Below are positions 35,112-43,812 of a DNA stretch of 64,000 nucleotides, in pieces. Every line of letters begins with the position of its first letter. The stretch's first letter is position 1. The notes below the pieces were generated by a model that searched no databases, was not told where the DNA came from, and worked only from the letters and a program-made list of their open reading frames with translations. This stretch comes from Bacteroidaceae bacterium (GTDB lineage: Bacteria; Bacteroidota; Bacteroidia; Bacteroidales; Bacteroidaceae), in NCBI GenBank assembly GCA_016280445.1, contig JAEEGS010000069.1, forward strand, positions 44,622-108,621, read 5' to 3'. Made by a program: the position numbers and the translations under genes.

Positions 35112-36773
35112 ATGAATCTCAACAAGACGAAATACGCTACCCGTGAAATCATGGCTTGGCTGTGGCGACACCACAAGAGGTGCCGCTTGCAGGCCTTGCT
35201 GAACATGCTCATCGGCCTCTCGCTGGTGGGCTTGGGCTTGTGGAGCGTTGACACTATCCGCTCGCTCACCGACATCGCCACCCACGCAAGGGAAGGCAGC
35301 ATCGTCTGGACGGCGGTGCTGCTGGCAGCGGTCTTCCTGACGGAGATGCTCATGCACATCGCTGCCACATGGATGAGCGCGGTGCTGGGCGTGAAGACGC
35401 AGAACGAGATGCAGCGGTTCTTCTTCCGCCAACTCATCAGGGGAAAATGGCACGGCATCGAGAAGTACCACAGCGGCGACGTGATGAACCGCCTCTTCGG
35501 CGACGTGGGCGACATCGTGGAACTGATGACGGAAATCCTGCCTACGACGGTGGTGGTGGTCGCACAATTCCTCGCCTCGTTCATCTATCTCTACGTGATG
35601 GACCGCACGTTGGCGATCATCGTCATCGTCTCATCGCCCGTCTTCATGATTCTCTCGCGCATCTACTTCAGGCGCATGCGCCGCATCGTGCGCACCATCA
35701 AGGACAGCAACTCGGCCATCCAAGCCATCATCCAAGAGAGCATCCAGCACAAGATGGTCGTCAAGGTGCTGGGTCGCGAAAGGGAGATGGTGGACAAACT
35801 GGAACAACGCCAGAATCTGCTACGGAAACAAATCAAGAGCCGCACCAAGTTTTCCATCTTCTCGAAGACATTGGTCAACATGGGCTTTGCGGGTGCCTTC
35901 CTCGTCGCCTTCGTGTGGGGTCTCTTCCAACTGCAGGACGGACTCATCACGATGGGTGTGCTCATGGCTTTCACCCAACTCATCAACCGCATCCAGCGCC
36001 CTATGCTCGATGCCGCCCGACTGCTGCCCATCTTTGTGAACAGCCTCACCTCCTGCGAACGTCTGATGGAACTGGAAGAACTGCCTCTGGAGGACGAAAA
36101 GGAGCCTATCCAGATGGAGGGAAACGTGGGCATCCGCTTCGACAACGTCTCTTACTGCTACACGAAGAGGGGGCGCACCGTCGTCAAGCACTTCTCCCAC
36201 GACTTCCGCCCCGGCAGTTTCACCGCCATTCTTGGCGAGACAGGAGCGGGCAAGACCACTCTCATCCGCCTCATCCTTGCCCTCATCACTCCCACTGAGG
36301 GAAAAGCGGTGGCATACGCGGGCCATCAGGCTCTCCCTCTCTCCCCCGCCCTCCGCTGCAACTTCTCATACATTCCGCAGGGAAACACGCTCTTCTCAGG
36401 CACCATCCGCGAGAACCTGCAAATGGGCAACCCCGATGCCACCACCGAGGAGATGCACCATGCACTCCATCTGGCGATGGCCGACTTCGTGTTCAACCTG
36501 CCCGACGGGCTTGACACCCGCTGTGCCGAACAGGGAGGCGGGCTCTCCGAGGGTCAAGCCCAGCGCATCGCCATCGCACGCGCCATCCTGCATCCTTGCA
36601 AGGTGCTGCTCCTCGACGAGGCCACTTCCGCCCTCGACGTGGAGACAGAAAAAAAACTGCTTGAAAACCTCAAGCAGCATTTCTCACATAGCACCATCAT
36701 CTTTGTCACCCACCGTCTTGCCGTGGTGGATTTCACCAGCGATGTCATCAAGATGGTGAGACTGGCAACATAA
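35112..36773 (+). CDS. ABC exporter, fused membrane and ATPase domains
   Basis: A 553-residue half-transporter of the lipid/peptide/drug exporter type. The membrane domain (about 20-300) has six predicted helices (for example LLNMLIGLSLVGLGLWSV and TLAIIVIVSSPVFMIL). The nucleotide-binding domain (330-553) has Walker A GETGAGKTT, Q-loop YIPQGNTLFSG, signature LSEGQAQR (a variant of LSGGQ), Walker B VLLLDEATSALD and H-loop VTHRLA. It should act as a homodimer. Substrate unknown. Its last 26 bp overlap the convergent downstream gene. Confidence 0.93.
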   Translation: MNLNKTKYATREIMAWLWRHHKRCRLQALLNMLIGLSLVGLGLWSVDTIRSLTDIATHAREGSIVWTAVLLAAVFLTEMLMHIAATWMSAVLGVKTQNEMQRFFFRQLIRGKWHGIEKYHSGDVMNRLFGDVGDIVELMTEILPTTVVVVAQFLASFIYLYVMDRTLAIIVIVSSPVFMILSRIYFRRMRRIVRTIKDSNSAIQAIIQESIQHKMVVKVLGREREMVDKLEQRQNLLRKQIKSRTKFSIFSKTLVNMGFAGAFLVAFVWGLFQLQDGLITMGVLMAFTQLINRIQRPMLDAARLLPIFVNSLTSCERLMELEELPLEDEKEPIQMEGNVGIRFDNVSYCYTKRGRTVVKHFSHDFRPGSFTAILGETGAGKTTLIRLILALITPTEGKAVAYAGHQALPLSPALRCNFSYIPQGNTLFSGTIRENLQMGNPDATTEEMHHALHLAMADFVFNLPDGLDTRCAEQGGGLSEGQAQRIAIARAILHPCKVLLLDEATSALDVETEKKLLENLKQHFSHSTIIFVTHRLAVVDFTSDVIKMVRLAT

Positions 36774-39762
36774 CCACACCCTCCTTTTTCATGCCATCAA
36801 TCTTGATGACAACAGGCGAGGAGAAGCGCACGTGGCGCACATGGGCGGTCTCCTCAACCGCAGGCAGCGCATGGAGCACGGCTTGGTTGTAGATGCCATC
36901 GCCCATAAAGTCGTTGACCGTGAAATAGCCTACCCCCATCGAGGTGAGGTTCTGGAAGAAGTGTGTGCCCTGGCTGGGATCGACACGGAAGTTGCTCAAG
37001 CCTGCCTCGACAATGACTTTGGCAGCAGAGATGTTGGGCCACTTGACCGGGATGCCCAGCCACGAGTCGCTGGAGCCCCACCGACCTGGCCCCACCAGCA
37101 CATAGTTCTCGCCCCGCTTCAGGAAACCACGGTTAAAGGTTTCGATTTCTTCAGCGACAGCAGGGTTGTTGGCGGCCGTAAAGTCTTCCGTCTTCACATA
37201 CACCACATCGCAGACATCGTTGATGACACCATGACCAATGGCGTTGTGGCTACGAATCAGACAAGCCTCATCGGCTATCACGGTGATGTCTTCGTCAAGT
37301 TGCAACTGGTTGTCCACCATCGGACGAATCTGCAAGAGGTAGAAATCGCCGCTGCGGTCATCGTGCAGATTGACGGCAAACTCTATCTCCACGGGACGCG
37401 CCATCTCCTTCTGGCCATAGTGGAGCACCTTCTGCAAGAGTTCGGGCAAAGGGAACACCCCATTCTGCAACACGCCCGAGAAGGAGATAATCTTGCGGTT
37501 CTTGCCCTCATAATAGCCATCGTAAATGCACTGGTCGAACGGGTCGAAAGTGGAAACAATCCACTTCAGGGAACCATCGTGGTCGGCATCACGCACTGTC
37601 ACCTGCTTGAGGTTGAAGGCATCATCGACCTGGAACTGAAGAGAGGCCAATGCGCCTGACCCTCCCTGCTGTGAGGGTGACGGGAGGGGCTGGAGGTCTG
37701 TCTCCAGCGCATAGAACTTCGTCTGTGTCTCACGCAATGCGATTTCCATCTCACTGGTTTGAAGCACCTTGCCGGGATGGTGGGGACAAACACGAAGGCA
37801 GAGGCCTCCATCCACGATGTACTTGCCAAGTCCAAGCGCAAGTTCCACAACGCCCTCCTCTGCCTTTTCATCGCCGATGGGGTAATAGTTGATGCTGCGC
37901 CCCACTCCCGAAATGGTGGGATAGAAGCCGCTGGCGTACTTCTGGCCGACCACCTCCTGCAGGATGACCGCCATCTTTTCTTGGTCGATAACGTTGGACG
38001 TGGCGACCATATAATCCTTGGAAGCCCGATAGAACACACTGGCATACACGCTCTTGATGGCATTGGACAACATCTCGAGGCGCACATACTTGTCCTCTGC
38101 ACGAGGTATCATATACGTGGAATAGATGCCGGCAAAGGGCTGGTAGTGGCTATCCTCCAGCAACGAAGAAGAACGGATGGCCACAGGGCCATTGACCACA
38201 TCCATGAAGGACATGAGGTCGTCGGCCAGGCACTCCGGCAAACGCCCATGCAGGAAGTGCGTGAGAATCTCCTCGTCGGGAATATCGGAGAGCGCCACCT
38301 CGTAGAGCCCGTTCGTCTCCATGAACTCATCAAAGATGTCCGTACAAAGCACCACCGTCTTGGGAATCTGCACCGTGGCGTTCTCATACTCGTTCAGGTC
38401 GATGCGGCGCTTGATGATGTTGTCGAGAAACGCCAGACCTCTACCCTTTCCACCCAGCGAACCCTCGCCAATGCGGGCGAACTGGCTGTAACTGTCGAAA
38501 CGGTCGCGATGGAAAATGGCCACCACACCTTGATTCTTCATCTTTCGGTAGCTGACGATGGCATCGAAAATATACTGACGGTGGGCATCCACATCACTCT
38601 CCACCTTCCACGTGATTTTCTTCAAAAACTCCGCCACAGGGAAAAGGGCGCGCGAGGAAAGCCAGCGCGAGACATTGTTGTGGCGCAAGTGATAACTGAG
38701 AGAGCCTGCCGGCAAAGTGAAGATGTTGTCCTGCAATTCCTTCAGGTTGTGCACACGCGCCACCTCCTCCATCGTGTCGGGATTGCGGAAAATGAAATCG
38801 CCGAAACCAAAATGCTTGGTCAGCACATCTTTCACATCCTGATTCAGTTTCTTCGAGTCCTTGCTGATGAAAGCCGCTTTACACAGGTCGGCATAAGGTT
38901 TCTTGTCCGCCTCGCTCGAATCGAGTACCAGCGGCACATATTCGTCCACCTCGCGGATGGCACTCAACAACTTGTAGCCCGCCAACTCGTCTTTCTCCTT
39001 GCTGTCGGCCAACATCGGGAAACGGCAGTCGCTGATGACACCCAAAACATTGTCGCTAAACTTTGAGTAGAGCATCCATGCCTCCTCGTAAGAACGTGCC
39101 AGCACAATCTTGGAGCGTCCACGCATGCGCAGCATCTCCAACTGCGAATTCAAAGCCTCGGTGGCGAACTCCAGACTCTGCTGAAGGACGAACTGATAAA
39201 GGTTGGGCAAAAGAGAGGAATAGAAGCGGATGCTGTCTTCCACCACCAGAATCATCTGAACACCAGCCGCCAGGTCGTTCTCCAGATTCATCTTGTCCTC
39301 GATGAGTTTGATGATGGAGAGCAGCAACTCGGTGTTGCCAAGCCAACAGAACACATACTCGAAAGCGCTGAGGTCTTCATTCTCCATGCGGCGTGTAATG
39401 CCGTGAGAGAAAGGGGTGAGCACCACAATCGGCAATGCCGGGAACTCGGTCTTGATGCCTCGGGCAATGTCGAACACATCATTGTTGTCGGTTCCAGGCA
39501 TACAAATAACGAGGTCGAAGGAGTTCTTCCCAATCAGTCCCGTCGCATCCTCCTGAGAGGCAGCACGGAAGAAACGGGGCGGATAACGCAGACCCAATTT
39601 AGCGTATTCATCAAAAATCTTCTCATCCACTCGTCCGTCATCCTCCAACATGAAGGCATCGTAGGGGTTTGCGATGATAAGCACATTGAACACGCGCCGC
39701 TGCATCAAATCCACGAACTTGGTCTCGCGGAGCGTGGGGTATCGATTTTCTGTATAAGCCAT
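36748..39762 (-). CDS. PEP synthase-like PPDK_N protein with two receiver-like domains
   Basis: A 1004-residue protein. The N-terminus holds two receiver-like units (about 25-165 and 170-320: FNVLIIANP, FDLVICMPG, LPIVVLTPF; then QMILVVEDS and GVISDCRFPM). The central part is the ATP-grasp-type pyruvate/PEP-binding domain, with GEGSLGGKGRGLAFL near 440, VAIRSSSLLEDS and FAGIYSTYM. The PEP-utilising swivel His motif (TSHAAI) and TIM barrel of full PEP synthases are absent. A different C-terminus appears instead (VGPGRWGSSDSWLG, SQGTHFFQNL). Start at the ATG 39762; a TTG 15 bp upstream is less likely. Possibly a phosphotransfer signalling enzyme rather than a metabolic one. Confidence 0.82.
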   Translation of the reverse strand: MAYTENRYPTLRETKFVDLMQRRVFNVLIIANPYDAFMLEDDGRVDEKIFDEYAKLGLRYPPRFFRAASQEDATGLIGKNSFDLVICMPGTDNNDVFDIARGIKTEFPALPIVVLTPFSHGITRRMENEDLSAFEYVFCWLGNTELLLSIIKLIEDKMNLENDLAAGVQMILVVEDSIRFYSSLLPNLYQFVLQQSLEFATEALNSQLEMLRMRGRSKIVLARSYEEAWMLYSKFSDNVLGVISDCRFPMLADSKEKDELAGYKLLSAIREVDEYVPLVLDSSEADKKPYADLCKAAFISKDSKKLNQDVKDVLTKHFGFGDFIFRNPDTMEEVARVHNLKELQDNIFTLPAGSLSYHLRHNNVSRWLSSRALFPVAEFLKKITWKVESDVDAHRQYIFDAIVSYRKMKNQGVVAIFHRDRFDSYSQFARIGEGSLGGKGRGLAFLDNIIKRRIDLNEYENATVQIPKTVVLCTDIFDEFMETNGLYEVALSDIPDEEILTHFLHGRLPECLADDLMSFMDVVNGPVAIRSSSLLEDSHYQPFAGIYSTYMIPRAEDKYVRLEMLSNAIKSVYASVFYRASKDYMVATSNVIDQEKMAVILQEVVGQKYASGFYPTISGVGRSINYYPIGDEKAEEGVVELALGLGKYIVDGGLCLRVCPHHPGKVLQTSEMEIALRETQTKFYALETDLQPLPSPSQQGGSGALASLQFQVDDAFNLKQVTVRDADHDGSLKWIVSTFDPFDQCIYDGYYEGKNRKIISFSGVLQNGVFPLPELLQKVLHYGQKEMARPVEIEFAVNLHDDRSGDFYLLQIRPMVDNQLQLDEDITVIADEACLIRSHNAIGHGVINDVCDVVYVKTEDFTAANNPAVAEEIETFNRGFLKRGENYVLVGPGRWGSSDSWLGIPVKWPNISAAKVIVEAGLSNFRVDPSQGTHFFQNLTSMGVGYFTVNDFMGDGIYNQAVLHALPAVEETAHVRHVRFSSPVVIKIDGMKKEGVVMLPVSPS

Positions 39763-39773
39763 TATTCTAAAAA

Positions 39774-42700
39774 TCAATAAGCAGTTAAAGGTTTCCCGCC
39801 AGTCGTCATACCTTCGGCACTAATGAACATCTCCGTACATGAAGAGTTGTTGTAAAACTCCACCGTTCCCTTACCTCGGCGGTCAAGTTTCACATTGGGA
39901 GCCCAGTAAAGAGTGCGTCGGAAATCCTCCATAGGCGGCACCACGCTGTAGTCTTCCATCTGGAAAGTGCTCGGCATGTTGAATCCTTGATAGTGCGTAT
40001 AGCGCACCCCCTTCTCCTTCTCCTGGAAACGACGATGGGTGTAGCAATAGATGACAACAGGGTTCATGTTATCCACCTCATCCACGTAGAGATGGTCGTG
40101 CAGTCCTTCAATATTTTCTGAGATATAGACAGACTTCACATCCTCTAACCATACGGGAAGGTCTATATTTGTATTGGCAGGGTTGTCGGTGTGCATGACT
40201 GAGGCGAACATGGCAGTAAGATTTTCCATACTGCGCGACAATTCCGCATCTCGGCGCAGATGAAAGTTCGTGATGGTACAGAACTGGTTATCAACCACCC
40301 ACACGATAGGACGCCTCTTGTAAAGGAGTCCGTCGCCAAAGAACCGAAGGAATCGTGTTGGTGGGTCCATACGCCAACCTGGCGCTTCATAATCACCCTG
40401 GAAAAGAGCCAGATAGTCATCTAAATCGAATACGGTATGTGTGTTACGTCCACTTTTGCGGAACTCCTCTTGAGCTGGCGTAATTGGCTTAGCTATCAAC
40501 ACATTGCGTGTTGCAGCCTCACCATCAAACAGATTGTTTTTCCCCTTCAGCCATTCACAGAACCCGGGGTCGGGTTCACCCTCATCGGCAATACGGTCAG
40601 CATCCTCGTCGCAGTTATAATAAATCATGGAGAAATGACGTGCATTGGTCTCGTCGTTCCATCCTGTGCGGTCCCACACGCGCCGCTTCGCCTTCACTTG
40701 CGCTGTCTTCAGCAAGATGTCTTTCTTGGTGATGCTCACCCACTTCGCAGTATCTTCCTCTGATATCGTCCATCGAAAAGCACGCTCGTCATCCACAGGG
40801 ATTGTCTGTGCCTCCTGTTCCGACACATAACGTGCCGCAGGCGAGAAGTTGCGGTCAATGCCCACCACGTAAGACTCTGGCACATCATTTTTCTTGGCTT
40901 TCAGTTGCAAGGTCCACTCACCACTGATGTCGGGCAAGGCAAAGCCATACTGACCCAGTTCTGTGGTGGTCGTCGTTGCGTTGAACGACTGTCCTTGTGC
41001 ATTGTAGAAGAAGGCCGTCACATCCACGCCGCTCACATCGAGTTTTTTCTTGCCAGCCTTCACCATTCCGTAAAGCAAGAGACGATCCTCTACAGGTTGG
41101 AACTTGGCAAACGTTGACTTACCCGACATCAACTGCCAGTCGTAACGACGCCAACCCTGCACCAGCATCAGCAAGTCGGCTGCTCGGCGATGCTCTTCGT
41201 CGTCAGCCTCCAGATAATACTCTGGGTGGTGGATGTATCCCCTCACTTCACTGCCCAGCAATAGCCATGTGCGCATATTGCCATAGTTGCCATTCACCAT
41301 ACCTGCCGCATCGACAGCCGCAAAGGAAAGTGTGGCATTAGGTTGCGCCTGAAGATTGAATGTCACCCGTCCACAAGGAGAGAGGTATTCGTTGGGACTG
41401 GTCACCATGATGCTATCGGTTGCTGCACCTTGGGGAATGACAAAGAAGAGACGTTCGGCCAAGATGCGTCCTTCCGCATCGAAGAAAGACAACTGGTTGA
41501 CACCCCGAGGAAGGTAATCACGATGGAAGAAGAACTGTACATGAGGTTTCGCTGTGAGCGTGTCACAACGGACAATCTTCCCGCCATGCATCATCACATA
41601 ACCAACTTTATTGCCCACTACATCTGCGGTGCTAAATACATCCACCGACAGACGCTCGTCACGCACAGCATCGACCGTGAGCGCACAGCCGGAGGAGAGC
41701 ACGGTCGGCAACGGGAAGGTTTTCTCGTTGCCACTGGCATCTTTCGCCACCACCTTGAAGTCTCGTCCGACAGCAGGCAGCGAAAAGAGGCCACGCCCAT
41801 CCCGAAGGGTCTGAAGGTCGGCCACTCGATTGCCTTCTGTATCCTGCACATAACCACTCACGGTGATGGACTCGCCCTCCGCGCCTGTGGCACTGAAAGC
41901 CACACGGGCTGGAAGCCCCTCTACAAGGGAACCACCCTCCGGGTAGAACTGGAGCGTGAATGAACGGGCTTTTTTCTTATTCTCCTCCGAAGAGTCAGCG
42001 GACTCCTCAAGCGACACAATATTGGCATTGGCCTCATCGGCAGAGGCCTGTCGCTCGATGTTCAAGCGATGGCGGTAAGAAATTCTGTCAATCGTGGGAT
42101 TCTCATAGTCACCAGCCTGCTTCGGAGCACGGAAGATGGGCAACATACGCGAGTAGCATGCTTGGGTACCCCAATTGGTCATCATGCGGGTGAAGGCCCG
42201 CAACTCATAAAACCCTGTGGTCATGATGCTGTCCACCTTGATGTCGCCATAGGCTTCACCATTCTGGATGGGCAGTTTACGCCGCTCCACCACATCCCCT
42301 GAAGGATTGAGCAGTTCCACATAAAGAATCTTGCTCAAGTCGGTGCGAGCTTCTGTATCTGTGCGGGTCACATAGGCCTTGAACCAGATGGTCTCACCCT
42401 TGAAATAGCCCGTATTGTCCAGATGCAGGTACACCTTCTCCTGAGGATAGGCCTGACCAAAGTTCATTGCCTTACGGATATAGGAGAGCACGCCTGCAGT
42501 GTCGGTCAGTTGCTCTAATTGTGGCAACAACTGCTCCCCCTCATCAAGTTGACGCTGAGTCACCATATCAACAGGAGCATCGCTGCTCTCTTGTGTCACA
42601 GCCAGTTCCCTGTCAGTGCGCTCGACAAAGACATACTTGCCCTCCACCTCAGGATTACTGCCTGCCCGCTCAATGGCTGTCAAGAGATTACGATCAATCT

Positions 42701-43727
42701 GTTCGCCATAAGTGAACGGCAAATTATACTCCTCCACATTGGTCAACACCGTATGGAACTCCACATCCTCGTTGATGGCTGTGCAAGAAATATCAGCCAC
42801 TTCCGTATAACCGTTCTTGCGTTGATAGTCAATCTTGATGGCGATGTCGAGACGGGTCTTTTCCTTCTTGTCACCATAGGTAGCCGTCGCGTTCACGTTG
42901 TAGATGAAACCATCGAAACGCAACAGATGATAAGTCTCCGCATCCACATAAAGCGTGCCTCCCAACATGGGACGGATATATTTCTTGTCTTTGGGAGTCA
43001 GCGTGATGGCATAAATGGTACGGTCGCGGACTCCCGAAAGAGTCGTTTGCGACATCTCATAGTTAGAGCGGATATAGGCACTACCACCCTCTTCAGGAAA
43101 TGGAACGATGAGGATATCTTTCCACACTTCATTTCCTCGAATCATGGGGCCTAATGTGTAGTTGACATGAAGGTTGGTGTTCCGTAGTTCAGACTGCACC
43201 CTTCCTTCGGGTGCTTTTGCCCAATATTGTCCGTTCGTCACACACAAACTTCGCAGATTCACTGCAGATTTTGCTTCCAAAAAGGCTTCCACCATCTCCG
43301 TCTGCTCACCCTTCAAAAAGGTCATACGGCAGAAATAGTGCGCCTTGCGATGCTGGTTCTTTGAAAAGTCGCGCCGAAGGTTATCTTTCACACGCATCAA
43401 AATGGCATCTGTTCCGAGCACGGTCACCTCGTTCAGACTACGTGCCAAGGGCTGCATCTTGAGCACACCCCTCAATGCAGAAGCCTTGACTTCTTGGGTG
43501 ACGTAACCCACAAACGAAATACGCACATTGTCCGTTGGCTGGGCAGAAAGCACAAAATCGCCATCTATATTGGTCAGTGCACCATGCCCTGGCGACACAT
43601 ACAAGGTGGCGTAAGCCATCGGCTCACCTGTTTCAGCATCAACGATTCGTCCTTTGTACTGTTGTTGTTGGGCAAACATCAACAAAGAACTGAACCATAG
43701 ATAAAACAAGAAACAAATTCTACACAT
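39774..43727 (-). CDS. Large secreted protein with carboxypeptidase-regulatory-like and macroglobulin-like domains
   Basis: A 1317-residue exported protein with a signal peptide (CFLFYLWFSSLLMFAQ). A carboxypeptidase-regulatory-like fold occupies about 22-95 (YKGRIVDAETGEPMAYATLY, GDFVLSAQ), a domain usually seen before TonB-dependent barrels, but no barrel follows. Around residue 430 YPQEKVYLHLDNTGYFKGETIWFKAYV-type sequence marks a macroglobulin MG2-like fold, repeated beta-sandwiches follow, and the end reads GTVEFYNNSSCTEMFISAEG. Such proteins are common and poorly characterised in Bacteroidota. Its stop is 11 bp before the PPDK_N gene, so the two are probably co-transcribed. Confidence 0.75.
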   Translation of the reverse strand: MCRICFLFYLWFSSLLMFAQQQQYKGRIVDAETGEPMAYATLYVSPGHGALTNIDGDFVLSAQPTDNVRISFVGYVTQEVKASALRGVLKMQPLARSLNEVTVLGTDAILMRVKDNLRRDFSKNQHRKAHYFCRMTFLKGEQTEMVEAFLEAKSAVNLRSLCVTNGQYWAKAPEGRVQSELRNTNLHVNYTLGPMIRGNEVWKDILIVPFPEEGGSAYIRSNYEMSQTTLSGVRDRTIYAITLTPKDKKYIRPMLGGTLYVDAETYHLLRFDGFIYNVNATATYGDKKEKTRLDIAIKIDYQRKNGYTEVADISCTAINEDVEFHTVLTNVEEYNLPFTYGEQIDRNLLTAIERAGSNPEVEGKYVFVERTDRELAVTQESSDAPVDMVTQRQLDEGEQLLPQLEQLTDTAGVLSYIRKAMNFGQAYPQEKVYLHLDNTGYFKGETIWFKAYVTRTDTEARTDLSKILYVELLNPSGDVVERRKLPIQNGEAYGDIKVDSIMTTGFYELRAFTRMMTNWGTQACYSRMLPIFRAPKQAGDYENPTIDRISYRHRLNIERQASADEANANIVSLEESADSSEENKKKARSFTLQFYPEGGSLVEGLPARVAFSATGAEGESITVSGYVQDTEGNRVADLQTLRDGRGLFSLPAVGRDFKVVAKDASGNEKTFPLPTVLSSGCALTVDAVRDERLSVDVFSTADVVGNKVGYVMMHGGKIVRCDTLTAKPHVQFFFHRDYLPRGVNQLSFFDAEGRILAERLFFVIPQGAATDSIMVTSPNEYLSPCGRVTFNLQAQPNATLSFAAVDAAGMVNGNYGNMRTWLLLGSEVRGYIHHPEYYLEADDEEHRRAADLLMLVQGWRRYDWQLMSGKSTFAKFQPVEDRLLLYGMVKAGKKKLDVSGVDVTAFFYNAQGQSFNATTTTTELGQYGFALPDISGEWTLQLKAKKNDVPESYVVGIDRNFSPAARYVSEQEAQTIPVDDERAFRWTISEEDTAKWVSITKKDILLKTAQVKAKRRVWDRTGWNDETNARHFSMIYYNCDEDADRIADEGEPDPGFCEWLKGKNNLFDGEAATRNVLIAKPITPAQEEFRKSGRNTHTVFDLDDYLALFQGDYEAPGWRMDPPTRFLRFFGDGLLYKRRPIVWVVDNQFCTITNFHLRRDAELSRSMENLTAMFASVMHTDNPANTNIDLPVWLEDVKSVYISENIEGLHDHLYVDEVDNMNPVVIYCYTHRRFQEKEKGVRYTHYQGFNMPSTFQMEDYSVVPPMEDFRRTLYWAPNVKLDRRGKGTVEFYNNSSCTEMFISAEGMTTGGKPLTAY

Positions 43728-43753
43728 TTGGTACAGATTAGGTTAGATAAAGT

Positions 43754-43794
43754 AAAAAGGGGGGTGCACCTCATGAGGGTGCATCCCCCTTTTT
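43754..43794. terminator. Terminator of the FAS1/SusCD operon
   Basis: Stem AAAAAGGGGGGTGCACCTC against GAGGGTGCATCCCCCTTTTT around a tiny loop, with minor mismatches. On the minus strand it follows the last SusD stop by 18 bp and ends in Ts. Confidence 0.85.
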
Positions 43795-43812
43795 ATTCAG
43801 TTCATCTCACGA

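Noticed and set aside
34877..35584. Long minus-strand open frames antisense to the ABC gene
   Set aside because: They are out-of-frame readings of the exporter gene, and the part in the gap only translates the tandem repeats.
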